Notes under the pieces: generated by a model
The model's database searches: none
Seen by the model: the letters and a program-made list of their open reading frames with translations, nothing else
What the model was told of the DNA's origin: nothing
Shown here: positions 12,701 to 24,286 of the stretch, in pieces
Layout: each line of letters begins with the position of its first letter
Position numbering within the stretch: the first letter of the stretch is position 1
Assembly: GCA_013398295.1 (NCBI GenBank)
Contig: VZSF01008947.1
Span: 55,942-119,941, forward strand
DNA from: Chionis minor
Taxonomy: Eukaryota; Chordata; Aves; Charadriiformes; Chionididae
Length of the DNA stretch: 64,000 nucleotides
Direction of reading: 5' to 3'
Position numbers and translations under genes: made by a program

Positions 12701-15700
12701 CAGCTGGCTTTTGTTGTACCGTACAAGAAACCTCTGTCTGAGGGGGTGTCAGGATTAACAGCCTGGCTGGTTTGTTCCCTTTCTCAGTACACTACTCCAT
12801 CTGACTTTCTGGATGCTCTGAAAATTATGGTAAAATCGTAAGTGAGAAAATAACTTCCACAAAGAGTAACTCACTGCAATAGGCAGATCTTTGCTAAGCA
12901 AGGAAATTCCTTAAAAAAAAATATTATTAATCGCAGAGTAAACCAAGAAATGCAGCAAGAGAGGAAGAGCAGAATTGTATTTGGACCAAATGCTTTTCAA
13001 GGTCTCTTCCATAAGATGGCAGCAGCTTATTTTGTGAACTGGACTGGGAGACTGATGTGCGAGGGTATGTGCTGGAAGCCCTATAAAAAAGGCAATTCAG
13101 TCTTCGTAGGCTTTGTCTCTCTTTGCTTGGTACACATCCCTTGTAATTGTCCCAGTATAGATCAGTTGGGAGCCTTACTTTAGGTGCTAAACCATTTTCT
13201 GTTGTTTGGTACCATGGTGTTTTTATTTTATTTTTTTCTAAATACAGGCACAGATGCTGAGAGGCAAACTCTGCAAGAGTTGTTAGTATCAAGTGACACT
13301 CTTGCATTCGTGTCTCTCAACTGCACAGGAGTCACGGTAACAAAGCTGTAAACTTGAAGAATGGCGGGAACACGACTGTGGTATTTACCTTGAACTCATT
13401 TGTAAGCTAAACCGTTCAACTACCCTGACTCTGATTTCTGTGTGTTGATTGACCGTTACAGTACAGCCCAAATGGGGTCTGTCATGAGCTGGTTCTGACA
13501 TTCCTCCTCTGTCCTCTGATTCAGACCCTGGCTTGATGAGGACCCCAGGACTGGACCTTGTCTGGAAGTGAATGGGCCAAACACAGCGAGTGTGAATGGT
13601 TTCTACAGGCGTGCTGGGAAAGGGATGCACCCAAATTACTGATGACAGGAGTCTATCTGATAGTTTTCATCCCAGAGGAAAATTTGAGGGTTTAGAGGTT
13701 GAGAGCATCTTTTTCTTAACTATTGGACCTGCTTTTCTATTGAAAACAGCAGCTGAGATGTGTTACTTTAGCCCCTTTTCCTTTTGTCCGAATTGTACCC
13801 CAAGAAAAAGAAGGACTTTCAGCTCTCAAATTTTGGCCAGCGGTGAAGTTTAAAGTCTTCGAAGAAGTTATGCTTGGCAAGAAATGCAGTATTTTAAGGG
13901 GTCATTTCATTGTTACTGGTGTGCAGCGTGTGTGCTGCCTGATTTATACCAAGGAGACTCCTGGAATGTGTGTCCTGGTGACTTCTTTCTTTCTTTCCAA
14001 TTAACTTTAAGGAAATAAAAGAGAGATGAAAGCAAGTTATTTGAATAACATTTAAAATGTTTTATTTATTCTAGAAAGGTTCACATTCTTTCCAAGAGTC
14101 CACTTTCTTCCATTTTTCAGAACGGAGCCTTTTTCACCTCCAATTATTTGTATTGTGATAGCATCCAGAGACTCTGGTCAGGATGGCTCCAGAGGGCTTG
14201 GGGAAACAAATTGGGTGAAATGAAAAGTAAAAGTAAATGAGAGCAGTTCAGAGCATTTGGGGAACGCTAGTGGGCAAAGCTGGCTTGTAGCACTGAGCGC
14301 AGGAACAGAGAGACACAGAGCTGGAGCCTGGGTGGGGAGAACCAAGATCAAAGTGAAGTTCCCAGTTTATTCAGTTTAGGTGGAGTGGATGAGGCTGACA
14401 GGGATGGCCCAACATCTAGCTGAGCGTTAGCCTAGGGATGCTGCTTTCCATGGCCACATAAAGTGCTTTTGATTCTCTTTTGTGCAAAGTTTTGTTATGG
14501 AACAAGTTAATAGTAATAATTTTGGTTAGTAACTAATTCCTTGGAGCCAATGGCTTTAAGTCAATTGTGTATCAGATGTTGCCACATTTTACTTTGTTTT
14601 GGTGTTTAGCCACGAATAACTCATGACAATATTTTTGTATTATAATACACCATAATTTACTTCTAGCAAGCATGTAATTCCTAAGAGACAGAGTGGCATT
14701 CAGCCTATACGTTCTTTGGTCCACTCTATACTGAATCCAACACAATGGGTGCAGCTGAATGATTTAATGTCATCCTGAAAGAATTCACACAGGCTGCTGA
14801 AAAAGAAAACAGGCCATGGAAAGAAATTGTAACTAAATGCGTTCTTAAATATAGGGCTACAATGCACACAGAGGTTGTATAATGCTGTCCCCCGCTGAAC
14901 TTTTTCGACAGACTTGGAGCCTTACCCTCCTGCGGGATCAGAAAAAAAGGGCATCCTGTAGGGCAAATTCCACTAAACAGTAAATTCTGTGAAATGCTCC
15001 TTTCATGTTGGACAGGTGAAAGTTCAGGATTCCAGGACAGTTCAGGAGTAATATGAGATTCATACCAGGCATGAAGTTATTCTGTTTATTGACACACTGG
15101 TTTAAGTAAGAGTGAGAAATCCAAGAAATCTGCTGAAATCTCCCTGCTGGGTGGAGGTAGCTTGAGGAGTTTTCAAGTCTGCTGTGTATCAAAACAAACA
15201 GTTTGCTAGTTCACTGGGTGTTCACGGGCTGGGGGGAAAAACGAAGCTGTGGAGCTGATCAGTAGCTTTTGAATAGGTGGGCCTGCAGGGGGGTGTGCCA
15301 GAGCTGGCACTCAGCACAGGTGTGTTCTGGTGGCAAGACCCTGAGATGACACTAGCACTGGTGCTGGCTTGTGGTACAGCAAAATCAATGGAAATTCAAT
15401 GTTTCACTTGATAAGCCCAGTTGTCTGCTGGACATACAAAGGGGTTGATGCTTGTTTCATTAGGGTAGAGAAACAGCTTACACGGTCACTCCTGATTTGC
15501 ACCACTTTTAGCAAATTGACTTTGTTTTGATTTTGGAGGGGTTGTTTAAAAACTGTCAGTTTTCAACTCGAGAGACTATTTATCTTTTATTTACTGGAGA
15601 AACCATGTGATTCCTTGCATTAGGGTGTTCATTAATTCTGCTCTGTTTTAACTATGTCAGAAACCTACTAAAAAGGGTTCAGAAAATTTCCATGCCAGAT

Positions 15701-16019
15701 ATTTCAGTGTACTTTAAACGATTTATTTTATTCTACTTCTAGCTTATTTTATTTAAACTTATATTTGAATGCTTGCCTGAACACGGGCCTAAATAAATCA
15801 TTTTTATTTCAAAAACAATGGATGTAACTTCAACCAATACTCAGAAGGATATCGCTGAGCAAGTGTAATGCTTGCTTTATGGTTTTGTATGCTGCACTTG
15901 AAATAGTACCTATGGCAACTGTAAATCAGATTTTTTGGTACAATTGTCCCCAGTGCTGCAATAGGATCTGCCAGTTAGGAAGCTTACAGCCCCTGAATCC
16001 CACTGAATGCCGGGAGGCT
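9749..16019. other. Non-coding stretch with an A-rich tract
   Basis: Position 10251-10300 is A-rich with a run of 13 A (10281-10293). A T-run lies at 11158-11171. The longest open frame is 126 codons on the minus strand (12927-13307); it shows no domain and overlaps another frame on the plus strand, so I take it as chance. No interspersed repeat or RNA gene was recognised. Confidence 0.5.
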
Positions 16020-16440
16020 TTGTGTGAGCTTGAGGGTCTCTGCCGGGGTGAGTTTTGTTGCAAAGTGGAGGCTGCGGCGTTGAAAATGCAACGACAAGAT
16101 CGAGTTCACAAAATGTGACTCCCCTTGCAGCATCTCCTGCCCAGGGAATGACGTCCTTATGGCGCTGGGGGTTTAAGCAGCTTGCTATTTACTAGCCTTC
16201 TAGTTGGTTTGGTTAAAACATATAGTTTTATAGTTAAAAGTGGACTACAGAGACTAAACGCAAACAGAAGTTTTCCTTACCCCGGTGCCTTGGTACAGGC
16301 TGATGCCGTTTACCTTAAAGTGCCCGTTCTTGGAGAAACTGGTACCAATAAAATATGTACCGGTAAGAAGCCAATTTATGTACCAGAAATGACTACATGT
16401 GTTACATAATTAGAATACCTGCCCCAACTTCTGAAACCTA

Positions 16441-16620
16441 TCGCTGCCGGGCCTGCTTTTAATCTACCATCGTCCCTTCAGCTTACGAGATGAAATGTAG
16501 CTGGGGAGTGTTATGAGAACCAGATGGAGAGCCTGGCTGGAGGGCTGGCGGGTTTGGAGACTACCTTGGCCCGCGCCGAGCTGAGCGTACTGCGTACCTC
16601 CGAGTGATACCTTAATCCGT
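16441..16620. promoter_or_regulatory. Small CpG-dense patch
   Basis: Twelve CpG dinucleotides fall in 180 bases, seven or eight of them within 16572-16618 (CCGCGCCGAG, GCGTACTGCGTACC and neighbours), while the surrounding kilobases are CpG-poor as expected for methylated vertebrate DNA. Another few CpG sit at 16011-16100. Such retention suggests an unmethylated or recently GC-biased element, possibly regulatory. It is shorter than a classical CpG island and no transcript start is visible. Confidence 0.25.
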
Positions 16621-19289
16621 GATAAAGACAGACAGCTCACTTTTCCAAAATCAAAACCATATTCATCAATGGTAGCCTCTTTCCAACATGGCACAGGCTA
16701 CTGCTCAGAGAGATGCAGTCTGGAACAGCTTGATACAGGCAGAGCTAGATGGCTGCACATGGATAAGATAAAATCATTCAGCTACCTAATAAATAAATTT
16801 GAAAGATGTTCTAAGATGATACAAATTCAAGTACTAACTTGATTTATTATCCCAGAGGGATGTTTGCTCCACCTTTCAGTCAGAGAATCCTGATTTATGG
16901 TACATGTTTTTTAGGCTTGATTTTTATTTTTTTTTTAAGAAAGGAAACCTTTAAAATGTAGTTGGTTGACCTAGCTCTCTCTGCCCAGCTAGCTTCATGC
17001 TGCTTGAATTAATACAACTCGGTCAAAAAATGTAGTTGAATGGATGGGTTTTTAAGTCAGCAAGGATTCAGTTTTGGTAACAAAATGTTATTCCTACATG
17101 GTAAAATACCAGTAGAAGTAAAGTCAATAAACTCTAAAGGCAAATATATTAAAGAATTCTTATGCATCATGATTTTCCTCTTGCCATCGAGGGAAAAGAT
17201 TGTATTTTATACAGGAACTGAGATGTTTCCCTTTCTGTAGTCCTGTGTGGATTTAACTAAAGCAGCAACTAAGAGAAACAAGAGTTTCATAAAGAAAGCC
17301 TTGTTGATAATTATAGAGTGGTTGTAAGCGTAGGTTCATAGCCTTTATTTTTCTTGTTCAGAACTTTATTATGGATCTTTAAGTTTCAAATGACTCTTGA
17401 TACTTTGCATGTGTGAGACGGATTTTAGGTAAATAAACATAACTTATTATTTTGGGACAATACTTCAAATATATGTTTTAAAGGGCGTGTTCTTTGTTTG
17501 ACCACGTGTGACTCTTATAAATCTATAAGCTAACTATTCTAAACAGATTATCAGATTGTAAATAGCATAGAATGGAGCTAGAGGGAGAAATAAATACTGT
17601 TTCTAGTTAACAGTTCTAGTTCTAGCAACTCACCCTTACATTAAGCAGGTATAAATTACATATTGATTGTTCAAAGTTTTCTTCATGGTCGGAATTAGAA
17701 AAATTAACCATAAAAACATAAGGACGTTGTGTTTATTTTCCAAATCATGGGCTATATTTATGTTTGCAGAAAAGTAAGAATCTTTGACAGTTGTCCCTTG
17801 AACAATCTGTTGGTTTTTATCATCTGCATATTCAATTAGGAGTAGAAATTGGTTGGGGAAAATGTGAAAGTTTCCCAAATTCTCTCTACAAAGATAAAAT
17901 ATCTTTTTGGCTAGGATTTTGCCTGTTCCTTTTTTTAATATCTCTTGAACTCTAATGGTGTTATTTTTACAATGTAGCCCTGCACATGTGAATAATTTGG
18001 TGGTAGTAGTAACCTTCAAAAGTAAGGCATTCATTGATCTGGAAGAAAAACTTTAATCTATGCAACCTCTTTTCTTTCCAGGTAGTGTTGTCCTTGATAA
18101 AAAAATTTGTCTTAAACCCACAGTGTCCTCCACACCAAGAACATGACTGATGAGAGCCTGTACTCTGTGTTACATACCACAGTATTTGAACCATTGTGTG
18201 CCTGGTGAATTATTTTCACAAACCATTGATTCAAAAGACTGTGGACTTCAGAACAGCATGTTTTGAAACTTTGAAGGCTTAACAAGAGACCCTCAATCCA
18301 CCAGAAGGGTGTGATCTTATGGGCACAGTTTGCAGTGCTGCTGTTTGCAGCATTTGATGGATATCCAGATATAAGATCCATAGATCTCTCTTTGCTGTAA
18401 CTTATCACGTCCACTTTCTGCTGGAACTTGTAGCAAAATTAATCATCATAGTCCTTTTTTCTTCATATTTAAAAGCTTAAAATTTCAGAGAGCCAGAACT
18501 TAAGCTGTATTCCCTCTGTTTTGAACTGCTAGTATTTCCATTTGCATACGACACTGTGAATTTCTCTGATTTATCCTTTTGGTCAAGGAAGGAGAAAAAC
18601 ATTGAAAGCCTGTTCTAAGTTATGACGAATAAAATTACTGACTTCTTACATGCTGAAAAGCCAAGAACCCAGTGTCTGGCTGGTTCAGATTTGTTCTCTC
18701 CAAAGGTGTTATGCTGCTCCTTATTCATGCTTCATTTGGGATTCCAGCCATTTAAAGAATGTTATCGTACTGGTATATACAATGCATTTATTTTATTGAA
18801 CATACTTACTTTGTTATTTAATGCCACCCAGGGTTTTCAAGGTGGCTTAGAGTATAAGAAAAAGGGCAGTGTCAACTATTAACATCTACAACTTAAACCA
18901 GACCTGATACAGTAATGGGAAGAACATTAATCACGAGATGCTTGAGCGCCAGCAGTGGAACTTGCCCTGGCGTGGTAATACTAATCAGGCTGAGCTGATG
19001 CAGCTTTGTTTCGGGCTGACTCCTCGGTTTGCCTTGAGCAGTAAGTGGCCTTCTGGTAGTGCTGCACCGAGGAAGGTGGTGGCAGAGCATCTCTGGAAGG
19101 ATGGCTTGGACCCAAACCAGGTGGTGAACAGGAGGAAGGGAGGGAAGAAGATGCCCAGTGACAGAAGATCTACCAACGGGGAGGAGCACAGCCTTGGGAG
19201 AAGGTTATGCTTAGACCTGAGGTGGTGCAGAGGGGGGAGCTGTGAATGGACACCAATGCAGAGACTTGCAGGGCTAGAGCTAAAACCAC
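16621..19289. other. Non-coding, AT-rich stretch
   Basis: A minus-strand open frame of 132 codons (17636-18034) stands out for such AT-rich DNA, and two more minus-strand frames (17967-18194 and 18112-18414) overlap it in series. I recognise no domain in any of them and see no conserved pattern across the joins, so a decayed pseudogene is possible but unsupported. A 142-codon plus-strand frame (18938-19366) runs into the poly-T tract, which argues against it being a real protein. Confidence 0.45.
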
Positions 19290-19312
19290 TTTTTTTTTTT
19301 TTTTTTTTTTTT
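19290..19312 (+). repeat. Poly-T tract (23 T)
   Basis: An uninterrupted run of 23 T. It could be the reverse-complement poly-A tail of a retroposed copy inserted on the minus strand, but no recognisable retroposed sequence lies on its 3' side (19313 onward), so I leave it as a simple repeat. Its length is likely to vary between individuals. Confidence 0.95.
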
Positions 19313-22300
19313 GCTGCACTGTCTGTGCCTCGAAGGGATGTTTTGCCTGGCTTGAGGCAATGCTGAAAGCAGGAGCTGGTGAGGACATGGGTGAGTTAAC
19401 AGTCTCCTCTGAGTCTGAGTAAACGTTCTCTGCCTGTCATTTGCTTCATATACAATATATTTCAGTGTGAAGAGCCCAGCTAGAGTGAATTGTTCCACAA
19501 AGAAGAAAGCTAAGTTTTCACCATCTAATCAATATTTCCTGAAGAGATGCCAATGTCTACTGAGCAGAATTGTGATCTTTCTGCCATAAATCATGTCATT
19601 TCTGACCCTAAACCTTCTCTGCTCAGATGTCCTCTTTTCTGACGAGTGACATTTTGAACAGGAATATTAGCATTTAGGACAAGGACAGCGTGTGCTACAA
19701 AGCACATACTTGGGTGCTCCGCAGATAATAATCTCTGAGTTACTCATGATGATAATTTTTTGGGAAATTCAGAATGCCTCAGTAAATATGTCAGATTCCT
19801 GGATTTGGACCAAGAAGGTATTATAAATAATAAACATCAGTATCGTTGCCATCTGCTGTAGCTAACTACCATCTTGGATGCAGATTAGTTTGTGCACTTG
19901 TATTGCACACAGACATATACAAAGTCTAGATTTCTCTTGAAAAAGCTTGGTGTTTTGGTAACTAACTAGATGAATAAACATATAATCTTTCAGGAGCTGG
20001 CAGGACAGCATTTAGTTCTCGTTATCCTCTTTGTTTCTCTCCACCCTTTGGCTCTCACCATAATTGAAGACAACTGCTCTGGCCACTCAGCTCAGCATCT
20101 GCAAGATGAAGTTATACGTCTTCCAGACATGGCACTCAGTTGCCAGCACATTTCTTACCCTCTGGTATGCTTTGGGCCTCTGCTTTTGCCTCAGAGCTGT
20201 CTACCTGTCTCCGAGACTGCTGCTGGTGCTCTTTTAGCCATAGCACTGGATTCCTGTGTTGCTCTCTGTAATACTACGCAAAGGGAAAAGAATGAGGAAT
20301 GCTGTGAGAGACAATTGCATGCAGCTAACAGTAAGCTCATTTTACTTGCAAACATATCCAGAGCAATCCAGTTATTTCAGAGCTTATGCCCAACGTTTCT
20401 CTGTGACATAGATGCAAGCTGAAGAGCACTCTCTGCCATCGTGCCATGGTTCAGAGTACCTGCGTATTTCTGTAATGGCAGAAATTGATTTTCTATTTTA
20501 TTTTAAGTAGAATGGTATTATCAGAAAATTGTTAACATTTGCATAGAGAAGGTTAACTCTTTTAAGTGGCTTCATGCCATTAAGTAGGAATGTAACCACT
20601 CCAGTATAGCAGTTTGTCCACGGAGAGGAAAATAACCCTTCAAAACCCTGGCACCAGCTCCACATTAGAACTAAATTACTGTAGCAGATTGAAATGACAA
20701 GACTCACATTTTTAAATGAGCATGCAAACGAGGCATGTGCCCAGATTGGCATGGGACAGGAATCCTATTTTGCACATATGCCTTGGGATTTGTGTGCACA
20801 CACAAAAACAATTAAAAATAATCTGGCAAAGCATATACAATACAAGACTGAAGGAATGATTTTAATATTCTTACACCAGTGGTGTGTGAGCAGACTTTAA
20901 ATATTCAGTGTTTTCTTTAACAGGCAGTACCAGGACAGCTGAGGACAGCTCATCACAAATGGCCAAGGAAACCTGTTATGGCATATACATATAGAGCATA
21001 CAAAGTCTAGAGTATTTATATATAAATACACTCTAGAGTAGAGGCCTCTTAGCTGGCTCTTGTAGCTTTCTAGACGGAGTGCAGGAGACTGGACAGCCTG
21101 CATTTATTGGGTAGGTCCTCTCCTGTCTCAGCAGGTGAAACATGGGATGTCATTTTGTCCTGGGCTGCAGCAGTGCAATACATAATTTGAATCTCTTCTT
21201 GTTGTTCTCTGTTTCAGGTGACGTGTCCAGTAACATTGCTTTACAAAAAGCTCTTTAGGTGCCTGTTAGGTACAGCCAGCCCCCTTGTGCTTTCCTGCAT
21301 GCCGGATGAGAGCAGCTGGGTACGTTCAGCAAGGTTGAGGGTGGGATCACAGGGAGAGGTTGAGATCCACCTCTGCCACCACAGCCAGCCCCAGCTGGGA
21401 GGAGTGCAACAGTTGTTTGGGCTGCAAGGTCAGCGGTGAGGCTGGCTGTCCTGCAGCCTCAAGTATTTATTAGTGTCTTATTGCTTGTTTCAGAACTGCA
21501 ATCTCTTGTTTACACTCTGGTTCCATGTAATAGGTTTATATACTTAAAACTTTGGTAAGTGTCTGAGTTGAAAACTTTCTTTAAGGTGAAATCTGTATAT
21601 TTCTCAATGAAAAGGTTGTGTTTTAATGGTTCGCTAGTATCAGGCTGTCTGACAGCACTATGCTTTTTTCTTAGAGTAGCTGACTTTCAAATTTAATGAC
21701 ACTGTGAAAAACTCATATGCATGATTTAATAGAAAACTATGAATAGAGGATCGGGGCTTCATTAATCCGTGTATGAGAACAGATGAAGTGACTGACCCTG
21801 ACCCAGAGACCTTTCAGTTGAGCATTCAAGATTCAAAATTCAAGAGCTGTACTCCGTTGCTGCTCAAACCCAGCTAAACTGTGACAGTTTAGCCTTTTTT
21901 TTTTCCCCTTCTGTTTTGGGGAAAACTGCACAGAAAGTCTTTGCTGTTGATTATGCTCTCAGTGCGTATGCGTATACTCACTTCCAGCCCAATCGCTGGC
22001 AGTGTTACAGTGCACCAAATAATCACTTTTTAAAAGTTGGGCTTAAAGATGATATTTAAAAAAAAAAAACCCCAAAAACATAAAAAGAGTCATGGGGTGA
22101 CTTTTCCAATAACATCTTGAACTTGTAATTCTGCAATGCTGTCTCTGAGCCATTAATGAAATCCATATTGCAGGGATGGCCTCAGAGTAATGGAGGAAGG
22201 AAAAAGCAGCTGTATTTGCTATCCTGTGGCTCTGTGTTTTTCATTATGTTCTCTCCTATTTTTGTTTGGGGTATATTTTCTGGAGCAAACAACCTCCCTG

Positions 22301-24064
22301 GGGCTGGTCTGCTGCAGGGAGCAGGTTGAGTGCCTGGTGTTGGCTCTCCGAAGGGTGTCCGTTGTGACTCTGCAACCTGTTAAGCAGAGCACCAGGGTGC
22401 TCGGAAGGGAGGAGCATCGTTTCTTGTGGGTAAAAGTTCTGGCACAAATATTTGACTGAACGACTGTGAGTATATTACCAACAAACCAACCCGACCAGGA
22501 AGATACTGCCAGAGTTAGCCTAATGATCCAAACGTTTCACATAGCTGATGACCAGGACAGGTTTATCCACTCTCAGAATGACAAACTAGAATAATATTAG
22601 CTAACTGTCTGTAGCCTGGTTGGGGCGTTTCCTTCCAGACATGTAATTGTTACTGTCACCTCTCATGCTGTATGGTATGCAAGGCTGATGCCTGCAAATT
22701 TTGCCTGTATGCTTTTCGAGACCACTGGAGGCAGTCAGCCTTGAATTCTGAACAAATGGTGATGGCTCAATTAATAATGGACTGAAAAAGTACAAAATTA
22801 AAGCATGTTAGAGCGCATGCATTAGCTAGGTGGTTTTTCAACAAGCTCTCGGAGAGTGTAGGTAAGAAAAGTAGAGCTACCATGGTAGAGACAAAGAGAT
22901 TCCACTTAGATAACTAAAGCCCAACTCATCTTTCATCAGGTTTGCAATACTGAATCCACTGTGCTTTTTCCTTACTTCGTGCAACCGGTGACTGTTAATA
23001 CTCACTGGGGTGGAGCAGAGAGTTGAAGCTCACATGGACAAAGAGAGCCCCAGAAAAGGGTTTCGTCCCATTCAGCTCTCCACAGTATGCAGACAAATCT
23101 TTCCCCCTAATGAAAGACTACAAAACTGAAACAGAATTTATTAGACACTGGCCACGTTTTAAAAGGATCAAAATAATACAGGCACATTGCTGCTTGATTT
23201 TTGGCTCTCTAGCAACTAATTTCTCCCAACCTGAATCTGCACATGTGTAGTGCAAAATGTTTTACTTCACATTAAAGTAAGAGTGTTTATTTATGCAGTT
23301 TCATTTCCAATAAAAGCTGTGCTTTACAGTGCATTATACAGAATGACAGCGGTGCACTGAATTGCAAGGTCACGCTATAGATCATACTCGCTCTGCCAAA
23401 CACCCAGTAAGGAATTTTGAAGTAAGCTCTAGTGAGGGGCTGAGCGGTGAGCACAGCCAGAAACAATACAGGTTAGAAAAATGTTTGTTTTATTTAGTGA
23501 AAGAAGAAAGAGTTTGACTTATTAGGGAGGCTTTTCCTACCGTATTCGTTTTGGATCCAGGTCCTGGAAAGAACGTTTGGGATGGAACTTCCTGTAGTTG
23601 ACCCTAATCTGTCCTCAGAGCCTCATGCGTCTTCCTCTAAACCGAGGAATATTGGGTGTGTTTGAAGATCTAACTAGCAGTTTATGCTCTACACTGTTAC
23701 ATTACCAGACTCCTGCCTTTTTCCATAATGTGTGTGAGCCTGCGTGTCTGGTGAAAGGTGGGGAAGTGTCATCCTCTGCACATACATTAGGTATGTGCTA
23801 CTGTGCAGCCTAAACCAGTGTGTCTAAGTAGGAAGATGTTTGCAGGGGTAATTTGTCCTCCAGTGGAAAAAATTACCCCAGAACAGAGAGGCTGACAGAG
23901 GTAACACAGCACAATGCAACCACTGCATGGGTTTGTGCCTTTTCTGTGTATGGAAAACAAACTTATCAGATAAATAGTCAGACGTCTAGAAGGCCAAGAA
24001 GTGCCAAAGCCAGCATGGCAAATAATTTCGGTTTAGGAGTACAGTTTGCAGGCCCTATTTCAGA
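19313..24064. other. Non-coding stretch, no gene seen
   Basis: Contains a 150-codon plus-strand open frame (19970-20422) with no recognisable domain, a T-run at 21895-21904 and an A-run at about 22058-22069. No repeat family or RNA gene was recognised. Confidence 0.5.
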
Positions 24065-24286
24065 TGTGGGACGAGAGAAGTGGCATTAATGGTGAAAGCG
24101 GAGAGCCACAAGAGAAATTATTGTCACACCCACACAAAACAAGAGACCGAAGTGAAACTTCAGTATTAAATAGGCTGTTCTCCAGGCGCGGTTGGTGAGC
24201 TGCACCCAAAGGTCTGAGTGCCTGTAATAAACTGGTCTCCCAATGGAATCAAAGCTGAGCAACAACACTCGTGGTATTCCTCAACA
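24065..24286 (+). mobile_element. Possible degraded solo LTR (uncertain)
   Basis: The order of signals resembles the promoter-to-end half of a retroviral LTR: a TATTAAAT box at 24164-24171, AATAAA at 24226-24231 and a terminal CAACA at 24282-24286, with a TGTGGGAC-type start possible at 24065. Spacing between TATA-like box, poly-A signal and end fits a short LTR. I could not match it to a family, found no matching inverted ends and no flanking duplication, so chance arrangement is a real alternative. Confidence 0.2.

Noticed and set aside
18938..19366. 142-codon open frame on the plus strand.
   Set aside because: It runs through the 23-T microsatellite as poly-Phe, which a real exon would hardly contain, and shows no domain.
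19970..20422. 150-codon open frame on the plus strand.
   Set aside because: There is no recognisable domain or signal peptide, and no promoter or splice signals in order; the length is expected occasionally by chance in 64 kb.
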